Source: Xestospongia bergquistia
Lineage: Eukaryota; Porifera; Demospongiae; Haplosclerida; Petrosiidae
Assembly: GCA_963965975.1 (NCBI GenBank)
Contig: OZ014424.1
Coordinates: forward strand, 3,534,001 to 3,598,000
Length of the DNA stretch: 64,000 nucleotides
Direction: 5' to 3'
The translations under genes and the position numbers were made by a program. Each line of letters opens with the position of its first letter. The first letter of the stretch is position 1. The notes below the pieces were generated by a model. That model was not told the origin of the DNA. It searched no databases and saw only the letters and a list, made by a program, of their open reading frames with translations. Below are positions 45,624-57,774 of this stretch, piece by piece.

Positions 45624-46464
45624 ATAAAGTTTGGGTTAGTAAAACACAAGGTTAAAAATTGAAGGATAACAAATAGGTTAATTAAAATATGCATAAGAAG
45701 GATCTTATATCATGATGAACATCGAGGGTTGTGGTATAATGTTATACATACACAGCCATAATCATGTCAGTATCTAAAAGTACCTAAATTTGTATACTGT
45801 TAGTATCCTAAAGTGGTATCCACACTGTGTATACAAGTTAATATATGCTGAGCATATTTGGCTAGTCATGAATATACATATCTTTCTTTCTCTAACATGC
45901 TCTACTCTTTTGTCCTTTTAGCTGGCCGTGTACTTGAATGTTGCTGTCACTACTTTCATCCATGCACTTTGCCCTACTCAAGCTAGTATTTTGGTAGCCT
46001 ATAAATGATATGTCTAGTATTGACAAAGGACTATGTGTAATGCTGTTGATATTCTCAAATTTTTCAAATCAATAATATCTATTCCAAACTACTTGGAAAT
46101 GTTTGGGAGTTGCCAATGACTGATCATCACAGGTATCTTGTGTTGCTATAGGTTAAGTTGCTACATGGTTACTTGTCACACGACCTAGCTGTCACTATAA
46201 GATGAATTTATGCTGTGTCTTAGTTGATTTTGGTCAAACTCTTTGAAAATATTATAATTTTTTAAAAATATTTCATTTGGTATAGAGCTATTGGTTTTCA
46301 TTATACCTTTAAAAAGAAATAACTTTGTCAAAAGAACAAACAGTTAAATATTATTCAAGAAGCATAATAAAATTAATGGTAGATTGTCCTTCAACCTCAA
46401 CAGGGGAGGGGCTGGCAAGCAAGACTATAGAAATATGCAATGCATGCTCACTCAACCTTCACGG
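45624..46464. other. Spacer, nothing recognised
   Basis: AT-rich sequence. The longest reading frame (46325-46543) shows no known motif. Confidence 0.5.
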
Positions 46465-47701
46465 CACTAATTACTCAGGGTATGATACTAAATTAATTAA
46501 ATCAAAATTACATTTTTGTGCTTCATTGTCAGTGGTTATATGACTAATTGTCATATTTTCTGCTGGCGGCATTTTAGATAAAATCATTGACACAAAGAAG
46601 CTAAACTCCAGTAGACATATTTACTCCATCATTGATGGCTTAGCTGAAAAATGTAGGTGTGTGCATTATCAAAAGCGACCTAAAGCCAAAAATGCGGTAA
46701 TGTACCTTCAAGATCTTCTTTAATAGCTATTTGTCACATTAATCAATCATTTGTGTTCATAAATGCTAATTGCCAGCTTGGTGTCAAAGTATAATTAAAA
46801 CTATTACTTTCCTTTCATTGTTTCAACAAAATTACTATTTTGATTAAACTGTTTTGTTTAACTTGTTTGAAAATGTGATTGACATCTTGATAGCAACAAC
46901 ATGAGACTTAATTGACTTGATTGGTATGTACAACAAAGAAGACTTCTTAGTCAGAGACCAGACTTGTACTGGTTTTCCAAAAAAGTAACAATATTCATGT
47001 CGCATGAACACAGACACTTTTGCAATCCAAAATGTTGTAATTTCATGAGACTCTTTTACAACTTTTAATCCAAAAAATTGTTCTACTTCACATAATGACT
47101 CTGCAATGTTGAGCTCAACACTCTCAATAAGAAGCAATGATGATTTGAAATATTTCGACAATGATAATCCAATCACCAAATCATTAACCTTTATTGCCAA
47201 AGATACTTTAAATAATAGAAAAACTTGACAAGAAGGAAACATTGACAAAGCAACATTTAAAGCTAGTTGATGCTCTTCTTTCAATAAAGCATCTTCATAT
47301 ATGGGTGGAATTGGAGTTATTATAAAATCTGATGACAGCTCTGTTTCTAAAGTACATTGTTTCAAAGATCCTACATTACATTTACACTTACTTATAACAG
47401 GATAAAATGTGTCTATCATGTCTTGAGGCCATTTATATGTAGAGTACAAGTCATGATCCCAAAATCGTATCATCAATTGGACTGAAATGTTTTGGGAGTT
47501 GGTATAGTATGATCCCAATATACCATGAAGTCTTTCATAGGGAAAAAGCCAAAATGAATAAACAGGTCCATAGTCTTGAATCACCGATGCTTAAGTGTCC
47601 ATGAAGATGCATATTTGATGTGAATAATAATTTACCATAAAGGTTAACAAAAGACCAACAAAACTCCATTATCATATCATCAGTTTCCTTGACATTACTT
47701 G

Positions 47702-47862
47702 TGTCATGTATTGTTATTGATTATTGTGTGAGCTCTGTTTTGTTGTTTTGCGCATGCTCAAATGATGTATGCCTCGTGTCACTAAACTGATTTTTGTATG
47801 GTTGGTGTGTTTTTGTTGATATCTTTGATAATCTTATTTACGAAAGAACCTTAGTTATCACA
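47702..47862 (+). repeat. Gypsy-B 5' LTR
   Basis: 161 bp, TG...CA ends. The primer-binding site would begin TTGGCGATGAGG at 47863. Confidence 0.95.
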
Positions 47863-47868
47863 TTGGCG

Positions 47869-48656
47869 ATGAGGATGTCAATTAAGCCACTATTTGGTCA
47901 ATTAGAAGAGTTTGATCCCAGGGAAGAGTCCTTCTCTAGCTATCAGGAACGGGTGGCACTGTTCTTTCAAGCTAACGACATAGCAGAGGACAAGAAGGTC
48001 CCTGTGTTCCTAAGCATGGTAGGATTTAAGAATTATGCCCTTTTACGAGATTTCCTAAACCTAGTGATAAGTCGCTGGATGATTTGCTCGAGATGCTCAA
48101 GAAGCACTTTGACCCTACACCATCGGTTTTAGGCGAACGATTTAACTTTCATTGTCGCAGTCAAGGCAACTCGGAAGGTATTGCTGAATATGTGGCTGAA
48201 CTGAAATGTCTAGCCACCCACTGTAGCTTTAAGGCATATCTAGATGAAGCCCTCAGGGATAGGTTTGTATTTGGACTCAAACAAACAGCCATCCAAAAGA
48301 GGTTGTTAGCAGAAAAGAATCTAACTTTTACAACTGCTGTAGAGATTGCTCAAAGTATGGAAAGAGTGGACACACAAGCGAAGATTATGAAAGGAGAGAG
48401 ATGAGGAGTAGAGTCTGAGATTCAGAAAGTGTACTCACCAAATAGTAAGGGTGGAGGAACACAGTGTTATCGTTGTGGTAGGTCAAACCACATTCATAGT
48501 CAGTGTCGCTTCAAGGATGCCGTATGTCACTGCTGTAGGAAGCGTGGTCATCTGCAAGTCATGTGTCGGAAGAAGGCAGAGCAAATATCGACAGAGGCTA
48601 CTAGACTACAACTGGTAATGAAGGCACAAAAGCAAAATAATAGTAAAATGAAATGA
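47869..48656 (+). pseudogene. Gypsy-B gag
   Basis: Capsid-like region (FGQLEEFDPREESFSSYQER), a frameshift near 48070, then EMLKKHFDPTPSVLGERF and IAEYVAELKCLATHC. A TGA at 48402-48404 is followed by two zinc knuckles, CYRCGRSNHIHSQC and CHCCRKRGHLQVMC, which in gypsy elements bind the RNA genome. Confidence 0.85.
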
Positions 48657-48720
48657 GTGTTTCGGATGAGGACTCACTGGCATTGTTTAATCTCCGGCGT
48701 GGGGAGTCACCCCATATCAA

Positions 48721-50595
48721 GTGAAAGTACTAATCAACAATAAAAACGTGTTAATGGAGATTGACATGGGGGCAGCAGTCACCATGATGTCAATTAATGA
48801 GTTCCGAGAGTTATTTCCACAGAAACAGTTGCAAAAGTCGAAATTAACACCGAAGACATATACGTCAGAAGAGTTACAAATTGTAGGAGAAACTTATGTG
48901 ACGGTGACTTATCAGAGTCAGAGACATCATCTGAAGTTGGTTGTTATTGAAGAGGTGGGTCCAGCCTTGATGGGCAGGGACTGGTTAGCTATTGTGAAGT
49001 TGGACTGGTCCAAAGTCTGTCGTACTTCAGGGGATGGAAAAGTGAAGCCACTACTAGAGAAATATAAAGAAGTCTTCACAGGTAATTTGGGTACAATGAC
49101 GGAATATGTTGCCAAACTACACATGAAGGGAAACCCCAAACCCGGATTTTGGAGACCTAGGCCTGTACCTTTTGCCCTTAAGATAGCTGTTGAAGCTAAA
49201 TTAGACAGATTGTTGTCATTGGGCATAATTGAGCCTGTAAATTATTGTGAATGGGCTGCTCCTATTGTAACCGTTCTGAAACGAGATGGAAACCTACGGC
49301 TGTGTGGTGATTACAAAGTAACTATCAATCTGGTACTTGACGTTGACCAATATCCGTTACCTAAACCAGACGACCTGTTTACGTCATTGTCTGGGGGAAG
49401 TAAATTTTCTGTTCTTTACCTCTCCCAGGCATATCAACAGTTACGTCTTGACGAAGAGTCCCAGAAACTAGTGACTATTAATACTCATCGGGGCCTGTAT
49501 CGCTACACCCGCTTGCCGTTTGGAGTGGCATCAGCACCTGCCCTCTTTCAGAGAATAATGGATATCATTCTTCAAGGAATACCACATACAATTTGTTATA
49601 TAGGTGATATTTGTGTCACTGGTGCTAACGATGATGAACACGTCCGTAATCTCGAAGAAGTTCTGAGACGTCTAAAACACCATGGTATAACTGTTAAACC
49701 ATCAAAATGTAAGTTTTTCTGTGAAAGTGTTGAGTACTTGGGTCATGTAGTGGATGCAGAAGGGTTGCATGGTAAGAGTGACAAAATAGATGCTATTGTA
49801 AATGCTCCCAAACCCCAGAATATTCAGGAGCTGCGATCCCTTCTAGGTTTAATCAATTATTATGGGAAATGTATTCCTAATTTAGCCACAATATTACAAC
49901 CACTAAATAACTTGTTAAGAAGTGATGTGAGGTGGGTGTGGTCTACAAGGTGTTATGAAGCTGTAAATTTTGCTAGACAAGCATTAGTGTCATCTAAAGT
50001 TTTGATACATTATGACCCTGCACTACCCATTGTGCTAGCAACAGATGCCTCACAATATGGTATTGGGGTGGTGTTGTCCCATGTATATGAAGACGGTAGT
50101 GAAAAGCCAATCGCTTATGCATCAAGAACACTAACTAAGACTGAGAGAAATTATGCTCAAATAGAAAGAGAAGCATTATCCATAGTGTTTGGCATTAAGA
50201 AGTTCAATCAGTATTTGTATGGGCGCAAATTCCACCTGTTAACAGATTATAAGCCTCTCACTTCTATATTTAACCCTAAAAAAGGCATTACCCCTCATTC
50301 CGCAGCTCGATTGCAGAAATGGGCATTAATATTGTCAGCTTATACCTACACCATTGAATATAAGTCCACTCAGGCAAATAGGAATGCAGATGCATTGTCC
50401 CGCCTTCCTCTTGAAGGAGATTCAACTATTGATCAAGATAGTGTTGTTAGTAGCCTTTTTAATTTGGCCCAAATAGATCAATTACCAGTTGATAGTGTTC
50501 AGATACAGTGTGTAACTAGTAAAGACATTGTCCTGAGTAAGGTGCTACAGTATTGTAGAGAAGGTTGGCCATCTACCATATCAGATAGTCTCTAA
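48721..50595 (+). CDS. Gypsy-B protease-RT-RNase H, long ORF with altered catalytic residues
   Basis: 624 residues without a stop. Protease region at residues 14-18 reads IDMGA where active enzymes have D-T/S-G. RT motif A reads VLYLSQAYQQL (tyrosine about residue 233 in place of the metal-binding aspartate); motif C reads YIGDICVTG (glycine about residue 295 in place of the first aspartate of YxDD). RNase H has LATDASQYGIGVVL and FHLLTDYKPL. Family fold is clear (SAPALFQRIMD, VEYLGHVVDAEGL). So the frame is open but protease and polymerase should be dead. No start codon is evident; the frame opens after a TGA. Confidence 0.9.
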   Translation: MKVLINNKNVLMEIDMGAAVTMMSINEFRELFPQKQLQKSKLTPKTYTSEELQIVGETYVTVTYQSQRHHLKLVVIEEVGPALMGRDWLAIVKLDWSKVCRTSGDGKVKPLLEKYKEVFTGNLGTMTEYVAKLHMKGNPKPGFWRPRPVPFALKIAVEAKLDRLLSLGIIEPVNYCEWAAPIVTVLKRDGNLRLCGDYKVTINLVLDVDQYPLPKPDDLFTSLSGGSKFSVLYLSQAYQQLRLDEESQKLVTINTHRGLYRYTRLPFGVASAPALFQRIMDIILQGIPHTICYIGDICVTGANDDEHVRNLEEVLRRLKHHGITVKPSKCKFFCESVEYLGHVVDAEGLHGKSDKIDAIVNAPKPQNIQELRSLLGLINYYGKCIPNLATILQPLNNLLRSDVRWVWSTRCYEAVNFARQALVSSKVLIHYDPALPIVLATDASQYGIGVVLSHVYEDGSEKPIAYASRTLTKTERNYAQIEREALSIVFGIKKFNQYLYGRKFHLLTDYKPLTSIFNPKKGITPHSAARLQKWALILSAYTYTIEYKSTQANRNADALSRLPLEGDSTIDQDSVVSSLFNLAQIDQLPVDSVQIQCVTSKDIVLSKVLQYCREGWPSTISDSL

Positions 50596-50643
50596 CCTTA
50601 TGCTAATAGAGGTAATGAACTCTCTATTGAATGTGGTGTTTCA

Positions 50644-51814
50644 ATGTGGGGTGTACGTGTGATAGTACCTAGCAATCTTCAGCATAGAGTCTTGGATATG
50701 TTGCATGAAAGTCATCCAGGCATTAATAAAATGAAATTGTTAGCAAGAAGCTATTGTTGGTGCCCTGGCATAGATCAGGACATACAGAAACTTGCAAAGT
50801 CTTGTACAGCAAGTTTATTGGTTGCGCCTACCCCAGCTGTTTCATCATTACACCCATGGCTTTAGCCAAGCAAGCCTTGGCAGCGGGTTCATGTAGACTT
50901 TGCTGGCCCTCTTCAGAGACGTATGTATTTTCTCGTTGTGGATTCACATTCCAAATGGCCAGAAATTTGTGAGATGCCTAGTACAACAACTATACGAACT
51001 ATTGAAGTGTTACGTAAAGTATTTTCAGTTTTTGGACTGCCAGAGCAGTTAGTGTCTGACAATGGACCACAGTTTGTCTCAAGCGAGTTTGCACGTTTCA
51101 TGAAAGAGAATGGTATTAAACATTTTCGTTCTGCTCCCTATCACCCTGCCACTAATGGACTTGTTGAGAGACTAGTTCAAACTTTTAAGAAAGCTATGTT
51201 TAAGGGGAGGAAAGATGGCAGATCAGAACAGCACATTTTGTCCAATTTCCTCATGAAATATAGATCTACCCCTCATTGTGTTACAAGTGTAGCTCCATGT
51301 GTGTTGATGTTTAAACGACACATTCGTACTGTGTTGGATTTACTAAAACCAAGTGTATCTAATCGCGTTAGTAATAAACAAGCTACTCAGAAGAGTTATC
51401 ATGATAAAAGTCTCAGAAACGAACCATAGATGTTGGACAGTTGGTAATGCTTCGCAACTATTGTAAAACTGGACCTGAATGGATTGAAAGTACAGTTATT
51501 AAGAAGAATGGAGATGTGACATTTCTGGTCGAAATTGCTGATGGTCATGTGTGTGGAAGAGACACATTGATCAGTTGATTGTGAAAGGGAGAATTCACTT
51601 TGATTATGATCACCCTGGCATAGAATATTCTAGTGATCTCTCTACAGATCACTTGGGTGAGAGTGAGCCACTCACCAGTCCTACCGCTCAAAATAATGCT
51701 TCCGTTCAGAACCCCTCGACATTTAATGATGCTGAAGAGTCTTCTGGAAATCGGCGTTATCCTCAACGATCTCTTCAATTTCCTGAACGATTTATTGATA
51801 TACATGTACCTTAA
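50644..51814 (+). pseudogene. Gypsy-B integrase
   Basis: Finger region (HESHPGINKMKLLARSYCW), core with MYFLVVDSHSKWPEI, LVSDNGPQFVSSEF and HPATNGLVERLVQTF, then a C-terminal region with RRYPQRSLQFPERF. A stop near 50863, a frame change before 50923 and a TAG at 51427-51429 break it. Confidence 0.85.
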
Positions 51815-51878
51815 TGTTGTTGGTAATGTATTATCAGTGTATGTATTATTTTATGTAGTGTTTTTAAGTAGGGAGGAA

Positions 51879-52039
51879 TGTCATGTATTGTTATGGATTA
51901 TTGTGTGGGTTCTGTTTTGTTGTTTTGCGCATGCTCAAATGGTGTCTGCCTCATGTCACTAAACTGATTTTTGTATGGTTGGTGTGTTTTTGTTGATATC
52001 TTTGATAATCTTATTTATGAAAGAACCTTAGTTATCACA
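51879..52039 (+). repeat. Gypsy-B 3' LTR
   Basis: 161 bp, followed by the second ACTTG. Confidence 0.95.
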
Positions 52040-52770
52040 ACTTGGATTTATGCTTCTTCAACAAAGAAGCCAGCAAATCTGTACAAATTTAGCCCAACAA
52101 TTGTAATGATCGGTGGGTAATATAGATTTTAACGTTGGTAATGAATAGAAAAGAACCCAATTTTTCCATTAGTCAGCTGTGAAACCTGAAAATTTTGAAG
52201 CAATTTTAAATGGATTTCGGCCTATATCTGATGGTGTAATGAAAGTATCAACAATTTCTTGAATACTAGCAAATTTTTTTTCATCTAACAATTCCAGACT
52301 TTTCCAAATTTCCATCATATTTTTAGCTGTTCCAAGAAGGAGGTTGTGCACTGGATGAACAGTCAAAGTATGGAAGTTCTATCAAACATGAGTATCTAAT
52401 TCCATACCTTTGTTCAATTGTTTTTTGGTCCTTTCTTGTGATACATTTTAAGTAGTCATAACACAATTTTTGATGTTGTAATTTAGTTCTTTTTTGCCAT
52501 GTTTTTCTATCAAAATTGGAGTAGTCTGGTTTATCACCAAATGTTTTAGTAGGAATTCTACTAAGCATCATGAACACCCATGATATGCACTATGACCAGT
52601 AAAACCACAAACTTTACGCGAAGCAGGTATATCACATGACACACTCAGTAGAGCAGCTCGAACAATCCATTGACTTCCATAAGAAGTTTCCATAATAACT
52701 CCTTTCCAAAGAGATTGAAGTTCTGAAAGAAAAGGTGATAAGAATGTATTTAAATGAAGTTTATCCGAAG

Positions 52771-54910
52771 CAGGGTTGTTGTGATTACAGGATAAAAAGT
52801 AATGATTATAATTACTGATCACTTTCACTGGATAGTAAATGTAATGATTAAATTACTGATTACTTTCATTTTACAGCAAAAGTAACGATTAAATTACTCT
52901 TTTTTTGGAAGTAATGATTACAATTACAATTACACTTTGACATTTTGGTTAATCAATAATATTTCTAAATTTATTCCAGGCCAGTCAAAATTCTTCAAAA
53001 TTGAATGCATTGTTTACTTTCAAAAATACTAATTGTTCAAATTTTTAGGCAATATATTGCATTGATCAGCTCTAAGAATTCGTCCAGCCTGACTAAAAAC
53101 TCTTCCAACAGGACCTGATGTTGCTGTAACTCCTAAGAATGTTTTCGCAATTTTGGATAGCACTTTATAGTTGGCTTCCTTTTTTTCCAGAATAATAGTG
53201 CACTTTTGTGTTTTCAACCATCTTCATCACTTAGATACTCGGTCACTTCATCTTTACTTTCTGTCTGACTTTCAGACTCAGTTTCAATGAAATCAAAAAG
53301 CCGCTTTCTCTTGCTTGGCATTCTTCCGTCATTGTTGTTACTGGTTTCAGCACCTTCATTTGACTGAGCATTCTGAGCTGTATTTTGGGATGTATGTAAC
53401 CTTATGCACTTCTTCACAAACTAACGCTATTGTTTGTTCATGGATTTCAGGAGTTTGACACCACTTCAATTTAAATGAGGGATCCAGAGTAGCTGCAATG
53501 CGATAAAAAGGATCATCCAAAATGTGATTAAATCGTACCTTTAGTGATTCAAGTAGAGCATTTACTATTGTACGGGAGTAACAGCATGATGATTTAACAT
53601 CCGACAAGTGCTTGTCAAAAGAAATTATCGTGGGAACTGCTAAGCTGATTGACTCATTCTTGTCTGCTTGAATTAAATCTGTTGCATCTTCAAACCTTTC
53701 AAAAATTTGATGATTCTTCCACCAGGTCTATGCCTTGTATATCATCACCATACTCATGTACATCTTGATCATACAAGCTAGTTGTCTCTCTATAATTGAA
53801 TGCCTTCTTCATGTTTGAAGCATTGTCTGTGATGGCTGTGAATATTTTGTCTTCAATTTTATACTTGATCAGAACCTCTTGAAGCTCAGAAGTGATATTA
53901 GAAGCAGTGTGACGACCTACAATCCATGTACAACTTAATAGATACATCTGCAAATCCCATCCTGTGCTTATGAAGTGGGTAGTGACACCCAGATATCAAT
54001 GCATTCTTCGACTTGTCCAGATATCCAGAGTAATTGATACCCATTCCACATTTTCCTAAGTGGACACAATCGAACTATAACATTCGCTTGCTTTTTTTGG
54101 CAAAAGTGAATATTGAAGTGCTTGGCGAGAAACCATTGTGTAACTAGGATCCATCACATGCATCAGATGTCGGAACCCTTTTTTTTCAACAATACTGGCT
54201 GGTTGCAAGTCACAAAAAACCATTCCTGCAACTGAGTCTGTAATTTTTTTCTGCATTGGATGATTCATACCATACTTGGTTTTGGTACTTTTACTAAATC
54301 CAGTGAATGGTTGATCAATTGTCAGTTGTTTTTCTGTTGTAGGATGCTCAAAAGAAACTTCGTATTCCTTTTTGTGAGCTCTTTTTAAGTGAACTATGAA
54401 GTTGGATGATATTCCAGCTTTTCCTTTGATTTTCTTCTTGCAGAAAGTACACTGTGCCTCCTGTTTGCTGTCATGTACAGTCATATTAGTGTAAAACTGG
54501 TAAACACGTGATCTTTTCCCTTTGCTGCATGTAGCCATGTCATTTGTTTCACACAGTGTGACTGCAGTTGATACAGCTGGATTCAGTGACAAACCACATG
54601 TAATGTTGTCAGTCATGTGACTGCTTAGTGCACAATACATAATTACACATTGCACAATATGTAAAGAATATTAAACTCACATTTACGCACTTTCTTTGAT
54701 TTATTGTCCAGCAAAAAGGGCTGACATATTTAACACATCAAACTATAAGGTATTGAATTACTAATTGATTACAATTACTTAGTGTAATTACAATTACATT
54801 ATAATTACTTCCCCTAGAGAAAATGCTGATTACAATTAAATTACAATTACTTGAGATACTGTAATTATTAATAATCATTACAATTACAATTACTGATTAC
54901 AACAACCCTG
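52771..54910 (-). mobile_element. hAT-A DNA transposon
   Basis: Ends CAGGGTTGTTGT (52771) and complement ending 54910; the 8-bp ATCCGAAG flanks both (52763-52770, 54911-54918). Subterminal regions are full of ATTAC/GTAAT repeats. It lies in a coding exon of CACTA-C; removing it with one ATCCGAAG rejoins the exon in frame. Confidence 0.95.
53029..54655 (-). pseudogene. hAT-A transposase (BED-finger type)
   Basis: N-terminal BED finger (AQCTFCKKKIKGKAG ... HLKRAHKKEY), hAT N-domain (VFCDLQPASIVEKKGFRHL), core fragment with IFTAITDNASNMKKAF, a later fragment (RIAATLDPSFKLKW) and the C-terminal dimerisation motif (GRVFSQAGRILRADQCNIL). Frame changes near 53960-54060, 53650 and 53217 separate these blocks and part of the core is missing. 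Inactive. Confidence 0.85.
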
Positions 54911-56013
54911 ATCCGAAGTAATATCCGCTATGGAAAACTTTTGATCTCCATGATTCACAATCATTATAAAAGTTAGGACACATACGTAATGCTTGTAATG
55001 ACTCAACAATACTTTTATAACAGTAAATGAGATAGGGGCGAACTAATACCTTGCCTGTAGCTGAGCGAACTCTCTTCAGGAGGGGCGTATTACACGGTTG
55101 GCGTTTCTTTTCATGTGGATGATTAGGAAATTGAATAAATGAATATAAAATTGAGGATTGGTCTCCATCAGTATTAATTTTGTTATGATGCATTCTTCCT
55201 TAGGATATATAGAATGACACTTAAAGCAACAGTAGTACTGTTTGAAGGTATGTTGCCCACCACACGTTAAGTGGGCATACCTAATATTTTTGGTAGTTTG
55301 GAAGCTAGATGTTGTAAGGCCTGGCAATGTAACAGATTGCATAGCAAAGAGACAAATTCCAAAAAAAGCAAAAAGAATGTCCATACCATGATCAGATAAG
55401 CGGAATATAGTCTGAAATATCAAAAGAAAGGAGACGTACACCTTCATGACTTTTGTTTCTTGTAATGACCCTTCCTGGTCTTTCCTCTGTGTATCAAATT
55501 CATCATTATTAATATCCAGGACTTCCATGAGTGAGGGTTCTGGATTACTTTCTTCAGGCTCCTAAAAAAGACTCACCATTGTCAAAGAATTTTAAATTAC
55601 ATTAACTAACCTCACCTGAGATAACTACAGCAGTGTCTTTATCACTATGTAAGTCATTAGTGTTATCAAAATCATCCAGATGTAAATTGTCACACACATC
55701 ACCGTCCTGATCATTTGCTAAAAAACATTATGTCTATTCATAATTAATGTATTATTATATATGGTGTGGATGATTATGATAAGTATGTATGTTACCTGAT
55801 GGTCTAAAGAAATCTATTTAAATCTCTGGTTTTTCCAAAGAAAATGACGAGCCAATTGAAGTACTTACAAATACTCTTTCCTTACTCCATCTTCCACTAT
55901 TTCTTGAGTAGTAAAGCCTCTTATGCTGAAAGAACAAAGTTTTTGGTATTACTCAGGAACAATGAGGACAGAAGACACTGCGAGACAACTTCATTTTACA
56001 GAATCTAATTGAA

Positions 56014-57771
56014 GTTAGGGGTGGGTGATATATCGAATTGACTGATATTTTATCGATATCTGCTGTATCAATATGAAATTGATTTAGAACTTAATAAAAT
56101 GTGCAATTCGATACGATAACCATGCCCATTTATTAAAGTTAAATAACTATTATTGCTGTTAATTAACCATGGTAACTTAATTTTAATAATAATTTTAACG
56201 AGCGAGCATGAGCTGGCAAGCTGCAGCTGCAAGACTTTATGTTTTGATTTAATGATTTGGTGGACCACCAAATCAATTAATCAAATTCAAAACATAATGT
56301 CATAAAGTCTTGCAGTTTGAGAGATTACTATACTGTGAGACAGTGTGAGTTCAAATTGTTTTGATAGTGACAAACTGACAGTAATAGCTGAACAATTAGT
56401 GAGGTATGGATTCTGCATCATCAAGTAGTTCTGGTGTTTCATTTCAACATTCCGAGCCAACTCTGCCCACTGAGCCCAGTTCATCCTCATCTCAAACAGC
56501 AGTAGCACTGGCACATTGAACTTAACCTCAGAAGCATCCGCTAGAACTGGGACACTAGTTGGTAGAGATGCGACAAACTCGAGATCTACGAGTAAAAAAG
56601 GAAGTTTAGCTTGGGTGCACTTTGGATAAGTAGATGACAAAATTGCTGCATGTGATCAATATGTGGAGAAAATAAAAACATCTGGAAATACTATGAATTT
56701 GATGACGGTGAGTATTATTATACTAATGTAGTAATATTACTAATATACTTATACATATGTAATGCTCCTATAGCATTTAAAAAAACACCACGAGTGTGAA
56801 TATGCAGCCATCATACAGCACCAGCAAAGCAAGGTGCAAATTCCTTCGAAAAAACGTCCCACTGAACTATCAACAGACCAGCTAACACTACAGGGGGCAA
56901 TTTAAAGGAATAGAGGATATGCCAGTATGTGAATGATTCAATAATCATCAGGTATATAAGCATAGTTTCTTTCTTTTTCAGAGGATTCATTTAAAGGAGT
57001 TCTAATTGACAAGGCCCTTGTGAAGATGATAACCACTGATCTACAGCCTGCAAGCATCGTTGAAGACAAAGGCTTCAACCAGTTTCTCCATGTGATTGAC
57101 CACAAATACACCCCCCTAGCCGTCGTACTATAATGCGTGATCATCTGCCTCAGTTGTATAGGTCAAAGTGCAATGAGCTGAAAAAGGAGCTAGAAATGAT
57201 AACACATTGTTCAGTAACCACGGACTGTTGGATGTCACGAGCAACAGAAGGGTATATTACGGTCACATGCCATTATATCAGGGATGATTGGGAGCTCCAA
57301 TCAATGGTACTCAACACCACCCGATTAACAACAAGCCACACCTCTGAAAACCTTGCCATGGCAATGAAGGACATTACTGACCATCGGGGGATTACAGAAA
57401 AGGTGCACTGCTGCATATCGGATAGTGCTAGTAACATCAAGCATGCTGTATGACTTAACCAGTGGAACCACCTGGCCTGTCTGGCACATACAATAAATCT
57501 TATTGTGGCTGCCTCAATCAGTTGTGACCAGGAGCTTGTCACTCTAATTGAGTGCGTAAAAAAGGTCGTGAGCTTTTTTCACCGTAGCTCAAAGGCAATG
57601 GATTGCCTTAACCTTAGCCAGAACCGCCTCAACATACCAGATCACAAGTTGATCCAGCAGGTAGATTCAAGGTGGAATTCGATGTACTACATGACTGAGA
57701 GGTATCTTGAACAGCATGAAGCCATTAAGACAACCTTGTGTCTGTTGGACCACACACAGCTCCAGAACATA
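56014..57771 (+). mobile_element. hAT-C DNA transposon, 3'-truncated
   Basis: The left end TAGGGGTGGGTGATATATCG resembles ends of ZBED-type hAT elements. The gene stops abruptly at about 57771, where a 105-bp MITE begins; no right inverted repeat is found. Confidence 0.65.
56227..56315. repeat. Long imperfect foldback
   Basis: Arms of about 40 nt: CTGCAAGACTTTATG on the left pairs with CATAAAGTCTTGCAG on the right, further pairing of TTTTGA and TGATTTGGTGG with their complements around the centre TGGTGGACCACCA. It lies in the 5' leader of hAT-C. Confidence 0.8.
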
Positions 57772-57774
57772 TAG
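56415..57774 (+). pseudogene. hAT-C transposase, N-terminal half
   Basis: Serine-rich leader, broken BED-like region (KGSLAWVHFG ... HLKKHHECEY), then TDLQPASIVEDKGFNQFLHV, HCSVTTDCWMSRATEGYI (first catalytic D), CCISDSASNIKHAV, HLACLAHTINLIV and VDSRWNSMYYM. Stops in the leader and a TGA at 57451-57453 break it. The C-terminal half with the catalytic glutamate and dimerisation domain is absent. Confidence 0.82.

Larger units (their letters stand above)
47702..52039 (+). mobile_element. Gypsy-B LTR retrotransposon
   Basis: LTRs of 161 bp (47702-47862 and 51879-52039) start TGTCATGT, end ATCACA, and differ at 7 sites by eye (about 4%). ACTTG flanks both ends (47697-47701, 52040-52044). A purine tract AGTAGGGAGGAA precedes the 3' LTR. 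Total 4338 bp. It splits the CACTA-C transposase. Confidence 0.95.
46844..55925 (-). pseudogene. CACTA-C transposase, split into three blocks
   Basis: Minus strand, 5' to 3': exon 55925-55876 (HKRLYYSRNSGRWSKE), an acidic exon near 55720-55615, a block with CCFKCHSIYPKEEC, FIQFPNHPHEKKRQPC and CPNFYNDCESWRSKVF (55528-54911), then after hAT-A LSPFLSELQSLWKGV, CDIPASRKVCGFTGHSAYHGC, RIPTKTFGDKPDYSNFDRKTW, GIRYSCLIELPYFD, HPVHNLLLGTAKNMMEIW, and after Gypsy-B NMHLHGHL, YGPVYSFWLFPYERLHGILG and FFGKPVQVW. The order matches the Transposase_21/Tnp2-like layout of CACTA transposases. Several frame changes; inactive. It is the most complete CACTA transposase in the window. Confidence 0.78.
46465..56010. 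mobile_element. CACTA-C, large CACTA-type element with two insertions
   Basis: Defined mainly by its minus-strand transposase (46844-55925). A CACTA pentamer at 46465 lies 380 bp beyond the gene's end, the same distance as in CACTA-D, so it may be the left end; I could not confirm a 3-bp duplication or the right end. It is interrupted by Gypsy-B (47702-52039) and hAT-A (52771-54910), both with perfect target duplications inside its exons. Confidence 0.6.

Noticed and set aside
46325-46543. Small plus-strand frame as a host gene
   Set aside because: No motif, no flanking splice pattern, and it overlaps the likely end of CACTA-C.
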